From positions 1-64,000 of the forward strand of contig CACMLX010000001.1 of assembly GCA_902614655.1 (NCBI GenBank): 64,000 nucleotides of DNA, written 5' to 3'. The translations under genes and the position numbers were made by a program. Shown in pieces: positions 28,357 to 36,062 of the stretch (positions are counted from its first letter, which is position 1; every line of letters begins with the position of its first letter). This DNA comes from an uncultured Pelagibacteraceae bacterium. Its GTDB lineage: Bacteria > Pseudomonadota > Alphaproteobacteria > Pelagibacterales > AG-422-B15. The notes below the pieces were generated by a model. The model had not been told where the DNA came from. It worked only from the letters and a program-made list of their open reading frames with translations, and ran no database searches.

Positions 28357-29076
28357 TTAATGCACGATTCCTAATCTTGAGGCAACCTCCTCATATGCAC
28401 TTAATAAACTGCCGAGGTTTCTTCTGAAAACATCCTTATCAAGTTTCTTATTAGTTTTTTTATCCCATAATCGACAAGAATCAGGACTTATTTCATCAGC
28501 TAAAACAATTTTTTTGGGGTTTGATGAGAGTCTGCCGAATTCAATTTTAAAATCTACAAGAATGATATTCTTTTTGAGAAAAAGATTTCTTAGGTGCTTA
28601 TTAATTTGAAGAGACATTTTATCTATTTTTTTTAGCTCAGAGTTTGTTGCCCAGCCAAAAGTGATAAGGTGATCTCTTGAAATCATTGGATCATCCAAAC
28701 TGTCTTCTTTGTAATAATATTCTAGTAAAGGTTTTTTAAGTTTTAATCCTTCTTTAATCCCTAATTTTTTAGCAATTGAACCAGCAGTGATGTTTCTAAC
28801 AACAAATTCAATCGGAATAATTTCACATTTTTTTATAAGTTGCTCACGGTCATTAAGTTTTTCTTCAAAATGTGTTGGGATGCGTTTTGACTTGAGGTAC
28901 TGCATTATGTGTGCAGAAATATGATTGTTTAGTACGCCTTTGCCTTTAAAAATTTTATGTTTCTTTTTATTATAGGCTGTAGCATCGTCTTTGAAAATTT
29001 GAATGAGTGTATTTTTTCTAGGCCCTTTAATAATTTTTTTAGCCTTACCTTCATATAAAGTTTTAGATGATCTCAT
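28357..29076 (-). CDS. purC: SAICAR synthetase PurC
   Basis: A 239-residue phosphoribosylaminoimidazole-succinocarboxamide synthase, joining CAIR and aspartate with ATP. It shows LYEGKAKKIIKG at the N-terminus, EFVVRNITAGSIAKKLGI for nucleotide binding, and LVDFKIEFGRL and LADEISPDSCRLWDKKT for metal and substrate. It is the first gene of the purC-S-Q-L-grxD run; a promoter must lie in the 72-bp gap shared with the divergent DUF1476 gene. Confidence 0.97.
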   Translation of the reverse strand: MRSSKTLYEGKAKKIIKGPRKNTLIQIFKDDATAYNKKKHKIFKGKGVLNNHISAHIMQYLKSKRIPTHFEEKLNDREQLIKKCEIIPIEFVVRNITAGSIAKKLGIKEGLKLKKPLLEYYYKEDSLDDPMISRDHLITFGWATNSELKKIDKMSLQINKHLRNLFLKKNIILVDFKIEFGRLSSNPKKIVLADEISPDSCRLWDKKTNKKLDKDVFRRNLGSLLSAYEEVASRLGIVH

Positions 29077-29148
29077 TGCAGGTAATAAAAATATTTGTTA
29101 AGATATGAACCTAAATTAAATTAAATTTATTCAAAAGTACAAAAAATC

Positions 29149-29478
29149 ATGAAAAAACTTGATGAGAGAAAAAAAGGTTTCGAGGGTAAGTTTGCTCGTG
29201 ACCAGGAACTAGAGTTTAAAATATTAGCTCGTAGAAATAAGTATTTAGGTGTGTGGGCAGCTGAAAAATTAGGCATATCAGGCCCGGCTGTTGAAGAGTA
29301 TTTTGCAGAGGTTGTAAAATCAGATCTTGAAGAAGACGGGGATATGGATGTGTTCAGAAAGGTCAGAAAAGATTTTGATGATAAAGGTATTACGATTTCA
29401 GACGATGAACTGAGACAAAGTATGGATCAATTTTTACTTCAAGCAAAAGAAGAGATTATTGGAAAAGACAATATATAA
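29149..29478 (+). CDS. DUF1476 protein (F1-ATPase zeta-type inhibitor)
   Basis: A 109-residue protein of the alphaproteobacterial DUF1476 family, whose Paracoccus member (zeta subunit) binds F1-ATPase and inhibits ATP hydrolysis. The family start is clear: LDERKKGFEGKFARDQELEF, then ARRNKYLGVWAAEKLGISG and VRKDFDDKGITISDDELR. In Paracoccus the N-terminal segment is the inhibitory part. Its place beside purC is a conserved alphaproteobacterial arrangement. No strong Shine-Dalgarno is seen. It is followed 9 bp later by the lysine-rich membrane ORF, so the two may be co-expressed. Confidence 0.92.
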   Translation: MKKLDERKKGFEGKFARDQELEFKILARRNKYLGVWAAEKLGISGPAVEEYFAEVVKSDLEEDGDMDVFRKVRKDFDDKGITISDDELRQSMDQFLLQAKEEIIGKDNI

Positions 29479-29487
29479 GGGTTTGTA

Positions 29488-29727
29488 ATGAAGTATCAAT
29501 TTGCCCAGAAAAAGAAAAAATCCGTAAAAAAGAAAGTAACCAAAAAAAAGAAGCAAGTTACTAAAAAAAGGATTGTAAAGAAATCAACGAAGAAAAAATC
29601 AACTAATAAAAAGAAAGCATCTTTAGTGGATATGATTGATGGTTCTAATTATGTCGTATTTTACTATGCAGGAGCTTATGCCCTTATTTTTGGTTTATTT
29701 GCAGTTGCAATTTACTATTCAAATTAA
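29488..29727 (+). CDS. Lysine-rich, C-terminally membrane-anchored small protein
   Basis: 79 residues, function not recognised. Residues about 8-44 are almost only Lys with Val, Ser and Thr (KKKSVKKKVTKKKKQVTKKR), resembling histone-H1/AlgP-like tails. A short linker VDMIDGSNY follows, and then one hydrophobic helix VVFYYAGAYALIFGLFAVAIYY to the end. The basic part is expected on the cytoplasmic side. Such a layout could tether nucleic acid or an acidic partner to the membrane. It sits 9 bp after the DUF1476 gene and converges with purB (1-bp gap). Codon use is A-rich because of AAA/AAG runs, so slippage errors in the assembly should be excluded. Confidence 0.7.
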   Translation: MKYQFAQKKKKSVKKKVTKKKKQVTKKRIVKKSTKKKSTNKKKASLVDMIDGSNYVVFYYAGAYALIFGLFAVAIYYSN

Positions 29728-29728
29728 A

Positions 29729-31021
29729 TTAATTAAAAACTTTTTTGAAAATATAGTCAGTTCTTCGAGCGGCGTGTTTCAAATCTAATATTTTTGATAT
29801 TTCTTTTTTGCTTAGGTATTTTTTTAATTCTTCATCTTTGTTGAGTATTACCTCAAAATCTGTATTCGTTTTCCAAACTTCCATGGCATTACGTTGAACA
29901 ATTTTGTACGCATCTTCTCGCGATAAACCTTTTTGTGTCATTGCGAGCATTAAACCCTCAGACATTGGCAATTTTTTTAATCTATCTAAATTATTTTTCA
30001 TATTTTTTGGATATACAACAAGATTTGATATCACATTATTCATTCGTGAGAGTGCAAAGTCGATTATAATATTTGCATCTGGTGCCATTATTCTCTCTAC
30101 ACTTGAATGAGATATATCTCTTTCATGCCAAAGAGTGATATTTTCTAAAGCAGGTACCGTGTAACCTCTTACGAGTCTTGCCAGTCCAGTTAAATTTTCA
30201 GTCAGAACCGGGTTTCTTTTATGAGGCATTGCTGATGACCCTTTTTGTCCTTTTGAAAAAAATTCTTCAACTTCTAGAACTTCAGTTCTTTGTAAATGTC
30301 TTATCTCGGTAGCTAAACGTTCAATTGAACTTGCAATTACCGCAAGAGTATTAAAATATACTGCGTGACGATCTCTTGGAATTACTTGAGTTGAAATCGT
30401 CTCCGCTTTCATGCCTAACCTTTTTGCGACGTGCTGTTCAACACGTGGATCAATATTTGCATAATTGCCAACTGCACCTGAAATCGCACATATATTTATT
30501 TCTTCGATTGCTTTTAAAAAACGCTTATGGTTCCTTTGGAATTCTGCATAAAAAGATGCCATTTTAACTCCAAAGGTTGTGGGTTCGGCATGAATCCCAT
30601 GACTTCTTCCAATGCAAGGTGTGTTTTTATGTTTTATTGCAATCTTTTTTAATGATTTTAGTAAATTTAATATTTCCTTCTTAATAATGACTGAGGACTG
30701 TTTTAGTTGAACATTAAAAGCCGTATCTAAAATATCTGAAGAAGTTAGACCTTGGTGAAGAAATCTTGCAGGTGGACCAGCGTATTCAGAAATTGTTGTT
30801 AAAAAAGCAATTACATCGTGTTTCACTTTTTTTTCAATTTGATCAATTCTCTTTTCATTAATCTTTGCTTTTGATCTAATTTTTTTACTTGTTCCCTTTG
30901 GAACAGTTCCCAATTTCTCCATGGCTTCGCAAGCAAAGAGCTCAATATCAAGCCATATTTTAAATTTAGAATTAGAGCTCCAAACGTCAGTCATCTCGGC
31001 TCTAGAATAACGAGGGATCAT
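29729..31021 (-). CDS. purB: Adenylosuccinate lyase
   Basis: A 430-residue fumarase/aspartase-superfamily enzyme acting twice in purine synthesis (SAICAR to AICAR, adenylosuccinate to AMP). The signature loop with the catalytic Ser is GQKGSSAMPHKRNPVL. GRSHGIHAEPTTFGVKM carries a catalytic His, and LTSSDILDTAF a substrate-binding motif. The N-terminus MIPRYSRAEMTDVW is canonical. It is separated from purC by the two small plus-strand genes. Confidence 0.97.
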   Translation of the reverse strand: MIPRYSRAEMTDVWSSNSKFKIWLDIELFACEAMEKLGTVPKGTSKKIRSKAKINEKRIDQIEKKVKHDVIAFLTTISEYAGPPARFLHQGLTSSDILDTAFNVQLKQSSVIIKKEILNLLKSLKKIAIKHKNTPCIGRSHGIHAEPTTFGVKMASFYAEFQRNHKRFLKAIEEINICAISGAVGNYANIDPRVEQHVAKRLGMKAETISTQVIPRDRHAVYFNTLAVIASSIERLATEIRHLQRTEVLEVEEFFSKGQKGSSAMPHKRNPVLTENLTGLARLVRGYTVPALENITLWHERDISHSSVERIMAPDANIIIDFALSRMNNVISNLVVYPKNMKNNLDRLKKLPMSEGLMLAMTQKGLSREDAYKIVQRNAMEVWKTNTDFEVILNKDEELKKYLSKKEISKILDLKHAARRTDYIFKKVFN

Positions 31022-31045
31022 ATAAATATGTTTTTAATCTTTAAT

Positions 31046-31816
31046 TTACGGTTTATCAAGCCCAGCAGGCGATTTTGTAAAAATTTCTACACCATCGTTG
31101 GTAATGCCAATACTATGCTCAAATTGTGCCGACAAACTTTTATCTTTTGTAACAGCCGTCCAACCATCGCCTAACATTCTGATATCGTATTTTCCAAAAT
31201 TTATCATCGGCTCCACTGTAAAAAACATTCCTGTTTCAATTTTATCACCTTTACCTTTATCCCCGTAGTGAAGAATATTTGGAAACTCATGGAAAACTTT
31301 TCCTAGCCCATGACCACAAAAATCACGAACAACACTGTAGTTTTGTTTTTCTGCATATGTTTGAATGGCATTGCCAATATCACCTAATGTAGCATCAGGT
31401 TGAGCAGCATTGATGCCTTCATGCATTGCATGAAAAGTGCAATCAATTAATTTTTGTGCTTTGGCATTAATTTTTCCAACAGGAAACATGCGGCTTGTAT
31501 CGCCATGCCAGCCATCAACAATCACTGTTACATCAATATTAACAATATCTCCATTTTCTAAAATTCTTGATGACGGAATCCCATGACATATTACGTGATT
31601 AATTGAAGTACAAACTGACTTAGGATATCCCTTATAAAATAAAGGGGCAATAAGGCCTCCATGACGAACTATATAGTCAAATGCAATATTATCTAACTCT
31701 TCAGTGGAAACACCAGGCTTTACTTTTTCAACAAGAAGATCCAATGTAGTTGCTGCAAGATTACCTGCTTTTCGCATCCCTTCAAAATCATCAGAGCTAT
31801 GAATTGTGTTATTCAA
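31046..31816 (-). CDS. map: Type I methionine aminopeptidase
   Basis: A 256-residue enzyme removing the initiator methionine. The five dinuclear metal ligands are placed as in the family: Asp in VNIDVTVIVDGWHGDTSR (both Asp), His in FCGHGLGKVFHEFP, Glu in FTVEPMINFG and Glu in AQFEHSIGIT. CTSINHVICHGIPS is the substrate-pocket signature. Type I, no N-terminal extension. Its ATG overlaps the sfsA stop by 4 bp, so the pair is co-transcribed. Confidence 0.97.
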   Translation of the reverse strand: MNNTIHSSDDFEGMRKAGNLAATTLDLLVEKVKPGVSTEELDNIAFDYIVRHGGLIAPLFYKGYPKSVCTSINHVICHGIPSSRILENGDIVNIDVTVIVDGWHGDTSRMFPVGKINAKAQKLIDCTFHAMHEGINAAQPDATLGDIGNAIQTYAEKQNYSVVRDFCGHGLGKVFHEFPNILHYGDKGKGDKIETGMFFTVEPMINFGKYDIRMLGDGWTAVTKDKSLSAQFEHSIGITNDGVEIFTKSPAGLDKP

Positions 31817-32514
31817 TTTAATATCTTTATTTTTTTATTAACACTTATACCATTTCTACCAAAAGAACAGTCATAACATAAAGGCTCAACACCCATTTTT
31901 TTAACCTTCTTAAAAGTATCTGCATATTTAGTATCAATATCTGCAGCGATCTTAAATTTACTGCAATCATTTCGTTGGACTAAGAAAAGCATAACCGCTC
32001 TAATAGATCTGGTTGGAAGAGCAGAAAGCTCAATTAAATGTTTTAGTCCTCTTTCAGTGACCGCATCAGGAAATTCTGCGGTTGATTTTTCTCTAGATAA
32101 AGTAACATTTTTAACTTCTACATATATTTCTTCATTTTTTTTTTGAACTAAGAAGTCAATTCTAGAATTGTGTCCGTACTTAACTTCTCTTTTGAATGAT
32201 ACAATTTTTCCTAGCTCTGAAATTTTGCCATTGCTTATTGCTTCTTCAACAATTCGATTAGCTCGATGTGTATTTACTCCAACCATTGCTCCGTTTGATT
32301 GAATTGCTTCTAAAGTAAACTTTAGTTTTCGGTTAGGATCATCGGCTTCTGTTAAATAGACTAAATTATCTTTTTCAAGCAGTCCCATCATAGAGCCTGT
32401 ATTAGGACAATGTGCTGTGATAATTTTTTTACTATCAAGTTGAACATCTACAAAAAATCTCTTATATCTCTTTATGAATTTACCAGTGAGGAAATTTTTC
32501 GAATTGTTTGGCAT
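31813..32514 (-). CDS. sfsA: SfsA-family DNA-binding/nuclease-like protein
   Basis: A 233-residue SfsA homologue (named for sugar fermentation stimulation in E. coli). GKFIKRYKRFFVDVQL is the N-terminal OB-like part, followed by AHCPNTGSMMGLL, the central SRIDFLVQ and EVYVEVKNVTL-like core (here EIYVEVKNVTL, PD-(D/E)xK-type), then FPDAVTERGLKHL. E. coli SfsA binds DNA; the true function is unsettled. It pairs with map, as in many Alphaproteobacteria, and diverges from the CinA-like gene with only 6 bp between start codons. Confidence 0.92.
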   Translation of the reverse strand: MPNNSKNFLTGKFIKRYKRFFVDVQLDSKKIITAHCPNTGSMMGLLEKDNLVYLTEADDPNRKLKFTLEAIQSNGAMVGVNTHRANRIVEEAISNGKISELGKIVSFKREVKYGHNSRIDFLVQKKNEEIYVEVKNVTLSREKSTAEFPDAVTERGLKHLIELSALPTRSIRAVMLFLVQRNDCSKFKIAADIDTKYADTFKKVKKMGVEPLCYDCSFGRNGISVNKKIKILN

Positions 32515-32520
32515 AATATT

Positions 32521-33243
32521 ATGAAAGCATCATTAATAATTATAGGTAATGAAATTTTATCAGGTCGTACACAAGATAAGAATCTATCATATCTTGCAAA
32601 TTGGTTGAACGAAATAGGTATTCAATTAACAGAAGTCAGGGTAATTCGTGACGAAGAGGATGTAATTGTTGAGACAGTTAACAATTTAAGAAAAACATAT
32701 GACTATGTGTTCACCACTGGTGGTATTGGACCAACTCACGACGACATCACATCAGAGTCAATCGCTAGAGCATTTTCTGTTGATTTGGAAATAAATCAGG
32801 GAGCACTCTCAATATTAAAAGAGTATTATAAAGATGGGGAGCTCACAGAAGCTCGTATGAAGATGACAAAAATGCCTGTTGGCTCAGAGCTCATTGAAAA
32901 TCCAGTCAGTAGAGCGCCAGGATTTAAAATGGGCAATGTATTTGTTTTGGCAGGTATACCAGGAATTATGCAAGGCATGTTGGAAGGAGCTCGTCAATTC
33001 CTTAAGAAAGGGGATGTTGTAAAATCTAAATCAGTCGACATTTTTACCCCCGAAAGTAATGTGGCCGAGATATTGACTAACCTTCAGGCAAAATATAGCT
33101 CTGTTGAAATAGGCAGTTATCCATTTAGCAAGGAGAATAGATTTGGAACATCAATTGTTATGCGATCAACGAGCGATGATCAGCTTTCAAAATGTGATAC
33201 AGAATTGAAGGAATTAGTTAAAAATTATGATACAAAATATTAA
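32521..33243 (+). CDS. CinA-type molybdopterin-binding-domain protein
   Basis: 240 residues from the ATG at 32521; the track's start at 32410 would run backwards through sfsA and is not used. The N-terminus MKASLIIIGNEILSGRTQDK is the CinA/MoaB-like MPT-binding domain signature. FTTGGIGPTHDDITSESIARAF is the core loop. The C-terminal nicotinamide-deamidase part of full CinA (about 420 residues) is missing, as is usual for many alphaproteobacterial short forms. Related proteins act as ADP-ribose or NMN-linked pyrophosphatases. The role here is uncertain. Confidence 0.87.
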   Translation: MKASLIIIGNEILSGRTQDKNLSYLANWLNEIGIQLTEVRVIRDEEDVIVETVNNLRKTYDYVFTTGGIGPTHDDITSESIARAFSVDLEINQGALSILKEYYKDGELTEARMKMTKMPVGSELIENPVSRAPGFKMGNVFVLAGIPGIMQGMLEGARQFLKKGDVVKSKSVDIFTPESNVAEILTNLQAKYSSVEIGSYPFSKENRFGTSIVMRSTSDDQLSKCDTELKELVKNYDTKY

Positions 33244-33364
33244 TAATTTTTATCCACAAATCTCTAAGTAATTGATTTAATTGATTTTTATTATTTTTAT
33301 ATTTACTTAAGTAGGATTCTCAATAATAATTGCCTAATTTTATAAAATTAAGGGGAAAATAAAC

Positions 33365-34057
33365 ATGAAAGTATTAATGCTAAATCCCGGAGATCAAGTA
33401 GCCATTTCGTTTTGGTTGATCTCTATGGCCATGGTTGCCGCTACTGCTTTCTTCTTTCTTGAAAGAGATCGTGTAGCTGCCAAATGGAAAACGTCCCTCA
33501 CAGTTGCTGGTTTGGTTACTGGTGTGGCGGCGTGGCACTATTTCTACATGAGAGATGTATGGGTAGCTACAGGTGATTCACCAACAGTCCTTCGTTATAT
33601 TGACTGGTTGATTACTGTGCCTCTACAAATCGTAGAATTCTATGTAATTCTTGCAGCGATGACTGCTGTTGCTTCAAGCCTTTTCTGGAGACTACTAATT
33701 GCATCAATTATTATGCTTGTCTTCGGTTATCTCGGTGAAACCGGAGCGATGAATGTAACTCTAGCCTTTGTTATTGGTATGGCTGGATGGTTATATATCA
33801 TCTATGAGGTTTTTGCAGGTGAAGCGAGCAAGGCAAGTGCTGGTAGTGGAAACGCTGCCGGTCAGACTGCATTTAACGCATTGAGATTAATTGTTACAGT
33901 CGGATGGGCAATTTATCCAATTGGTTATGCTGTTGGTTATTTCGGTGGCGGCGTAGACGCTGGTGCATTGAACTTAATCTATAACCTTGCAGACTTTGTT
34001 AATAAAATTGCATTTGGTATGGCTATTTATGTAGCTGCAGTATCAGACAGCAACTAA
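33365..34057 (+). CDS. Proteorhodopsin, light-driven proton pump (Gln-tuned, blue type)
   Basis: A 230-residue, seven-helix microbial rhodopsin. The third-helix signature RYIDWLITVPLQIVEF gives proton acceptor Asp80, Thr84 and proton donor Glu91 (the DTE set of proton-pumping proteorhodopsins: D97, T101, E108 in usual numbering). Gln88 is at the spectral-tuning site 105, which predicts blue absorption. AWHYFYMRDVW holds the His75 counterpart (His58). The retinal Schiff-base lysine is Lys214 in ADFVNKIAFG. AAGGGGA precedes the ATG by 6 bp. A strong terminator follows, so it is a single-gene transcript. No retinal-synthesis genes (crtEBIY, blh) are in the window. It should pump protons outward, adding to ATP synthesis. 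Confidence 0.97.
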   Translation: MKVLMLNPGDQVAISFWLISMAMVAATAFFFLERDRVAAKWKTSLTVAGLVTGVAAWHYFYMRDVWVATGDSPTVLRYIDWLITVPLQIVEFYVILAAMTAVASSLFWRLLIASIIMLVFGYLGETGAMNVTLAFVIGMAGWLYIIYEVFAGEASKASAGSGNAAGQTAFNALRLIVTVGWAIYPIGYAVGYFGGGVDAGALNLIYNLADFVNKIAFGMAIYVAAVSDSN

Positions 34058-34080
34058 TTAACTGCAAAGTGAATAATAAA

Positions 34081-34109
34081 GAAGGGGCCCTCGGGCCCCT
34101 TTTTTTTTA
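34081..34109 (+). terminator. Intrinsic terminator after proteorhodopsin
   Basis: GGGGCCC (34084-34090) and GGGCCCC (34093-34099) form a very GC-rich hairpin with a tiny loop, followed by nine to ten T. This is by far the strongest hairpin-plus-T-run I see in the window. It starts 27 bp after the rhodopsin stop. Confidence 0.93.
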
Positions 34110-34164
34110 GCCATTGTTAAAGTTCTGGAACTTAATCACACATAGAGTTATAAATTATCGTATT

Positions 34165-34252
34165 GGCCTCATGGCGGAATTGGTAGACGCAAAGGACTTA
34201 AAATCCTTTGGGATTTATTCCCGTCCCGGTTCGAGTCCGGGTGAGGCCACCA
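34165..34252 (+). tRNA. tRNA-Leu (anticodon TAA)
   Basis: 88 nt with encoded CCA. The acceptor stem GGCCTCA pairs with TGAGGCC, the discriminator is A, and the D-loop is AATTGGTAGACGC. The anticodon arm AAGGA-CTTAAAA-TCCTT gives anticodon TAA. A long variable arm (GGGATTTATTCCC) identifies class II leucine tRNA. The T-arm is CCGGTTCGAGTCCGG. Confidence 0.97.
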
Positions 34253-34313
34253 AAAAACCACATATTTTTTATTCGTGTTAAAAGCGTTTATTTTTGATAT
34301 GATTTAATTCACT

Positions 34314-35198
34314 ATGAATCTTAGGGCTTATATTTATTCAATCTTTAGTATCTTTTTGCTAATTGGTATTTCAAATGCCTCTAGTTTAGAAAACAGAGTT
34401 ACCTCATATTTTAATGGTCTAGCTAATAGCTTGGGTACAAGTGTCTCTTCATTATTAGGAGAAAATGGTAGAGTGAAGTATCTTGATTTAAATTTGGGTG
34501 TACAAGAGCATTTTAAGCCAACAATCTCACTTACTAATGTGAACATGATTTCTGAGTATGGTAATAGTGCAATATTTAATCAAAACTCTCTAAACCTTCA
34601 TAACAATGACCAAACAATCAATGTAGGCATTGGTCACAGAACTCTGTTAAATGACGACAAAGTTATATTTGGATTAAATTTATTTTTTGATTATGCATTT
34701 GATGACTCGCACCAGAGAAATGGAGCGGGCTTGGAAGTTATAAGTAGTGTATTCGATTTGAGATCTAATATCTATGACGCCACTTCTGGTATTGAAACAG
34801 TTTTGACAGGTAAAGATGAAGAGGCAATGGATGGATGGGATATGCGTCTTGATTATCATTTACCAATTAAAGCAAATGCAAGACTATTTGCAGGATTATT
34901 TGAATTTGAAAATGAAGCCGGTTCTTATGAATTAGAAGGAGAGAAGTACGGTCTTAATGTAATAGGAAACAACCTCGATTTAGAAATTGGATATATTGAC
35001 GACAATAAAACAGGGGATGGTTCATTTGCAAACTTAAGCTATGTTATTCCTCTTGGTAATAGTGGTACTTTTTCGAATGATACATCTAATTATTTTGAAT
35101 ATGTCTCAGTTGCTGAAAGATTATATGAGCCAGTAAAAAGGGAAAATAAAATAAAAGTTGTAACAACAACATTAAATGTAAAAGCGAGTGGATTTTAA
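34314..35198 (+). CDS. Stand-alone inverse-autotransporter-type beta-barrel (intimin/invasin beta domain)
   Basis: 294 residues. Signal peptide about 1-22 (ending SNASS). The stretch QTINVGIGHRTLLNDDKVIFG, then LNLFFDYAFDDSHQRNGAGLE, matches the beta-domain of intimin/invasin-type inverse autotransporters (DUF3442), where a barrel is followed by an exported C-terminal passenger. The barrel closes near AERLYEPVKRENKIKV, where such domains normally end. Only about 15 residues follow, so there is no passenger, no Ig-like repeats and no LysM domain. The next gene, 3 bp on, encodes a secreted protein and could be its partner. Function unknown; family assignment is by motif recognition only. Confidence 0.72.
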   Translation: MNLRAYIYSIFSIFLLIGISNASSLENRVTSYFNGLANSLGTSVSSLLGENGRVKYLDLNLGVQEHFKPTISLTNVNMISEYGNSAIFNQNSLNLHNNDQTINVGIGHRTLLNDDKVIFGLNLFFDYAFDDSHQRNGAGLEVISSVFDLRSNIYDATSGIETVLTGKDEEAMDGWDMRLDYHLPIKANARLFAGLFEFENEAGSYELEGEKYGLNVIGNNLDLEIGYIDDNKTGDGSFANLSYVIPLGNSGTFSNDTSNYFEYVSVAERLYEPVKRENKIKVVTTTLNVKASGF

Positions 35199-35201
35199 AT
35201 T

Positions 35202-36062
35202 ATGGCAAGGTTATTTATAAAACATTTATATTTAATTTTAGTAATGAGCCTCTCAGCCACATATTTTTCAAATGCTGATAGCCACGTTGATAGTTGCACA
35301 ATCACAGGGGGTATATATGACAAGACTGAAGTGATTGACGATAATTATTGTGCAAGTGCACCAGCTGCATATGAAATTATTGCATATGAATTGTATTTAT
35401 GCACTAGTGAACCAGCTGCTCCTACTACAACAGCAGTGATGGACTTATCGAATTGTTACAAAAATTGGGAACTAAGTTCAGGGGCTACTCTTTCAGTTCA
35501 ACAGAACGCTACTGTAGATGTTCCAGGCACAATGACTCGACCTCCAAATGGTACTTACACACATGGAGTTATGTTGATAGATAACTCATTTGGAATAACT
35601 GCATCTCTACAATTTAACGAAGCGGTCACAGATCAGGACGGCAATTCTGGTGTTTATTGTGGAACAAAAAGTGGATCTGGAACATATGGCACAGGAGCAG
35701 TCCCATCGGGTACTTCTGAGTGTGGAGCCTCAGAAATAACTGCAGGAAAATTTACTGAACTGTTAACTAGTTTTGATAGTGAGTCTTTTGAAGGAACCGC
35801 AGAAGGAGAAAACCTAAATGGAACCTCAGCAAGTATTAAGGGCTATTTAATAGATACGAATTCTTATTTAGCAGAAAATGATGCGGATGTTGATAAACTT
35901 ATTGGTGCAGCCACCTTTGCATCGCCAGTAAATTTTACAGAGTCTACAACTACGATTACAATGTCGTTCAATGTAGGGGAAGGTATGTCAATGTATAACA
36001 ATGGTGCAGATAGAATTGTTTTTGGCAGTGGTCCTTTTCAGGCAGTTATATCTACAGATTAA
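35202..36062 (+). CDS. Secreted Cys-containing, Ser/Thr/Gly-rich protein of unknown function
   Basis: 286 residues, not recognised. Signal peptide about 1-26 (VMSLSATYFSNA). The mature part is low in charge at first, with six cysteines in pairs: DSCTI and NYCAS, LCTSEP and NCYK, VYCGT and ECGA, suggesting three disulfides outside the cytoplasm. YEIIAYELYLCTSEP and a Gly/Ser-rich middle (KSGSGTYGTGAVPSGTSEC) precede a beta-rich end. It begins 3 bp after the barrel gene, so it is co-translated, and overlaps convergent nadK by 4 bp. It could be a surface protein exported with, or capping, the barrel. No enzymatic motif is visible. Confidence 0.72.
   Translation: MARLFIKHLYLILVMSLSATYFSNADSHVDSCTITGGIYDKTEVIDDNYCASAPAAYEIIAYELYLCTSEPAAPTTTAVMDLSNCYKNWELSSGATLSVQQNATVDVPGTMTRPPNGTYTHGVMLIDNSFGITASLQFNEAVTDQDGNSGVYCGTKSGSGTYGTGAVPSGTSECGASEITAGKFTELLTSFDSESFEGTAEGENLNGTSASIKGYLIDTNSYLAENDADVDKLIGAATFASPVNFTESTTTITMSFNVGEGMSMYNNGADRIVFGSGPFQAVISTD

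Noticed and set aside
29488-29620. Lysine run as a mere low-complexity artefact
   Set aside because: Considered, but the frame continues into a well-formed transmembrane helix and stop, and it fits the gap with a proper start, so it was kept as a gene with moderate confidence.
32410-32520. Extended start of the CinA-like ORF
   Set aside because: Would be antisense to the first codons of sfsA; the family N-terminus begins at 32521.
33244-33364. Promoter of proteorhodopsin
   Set aside because: Two TTGATT copies and several AT-rich -10-like sites exist, but no pair has a good spacing, so none was chosen.
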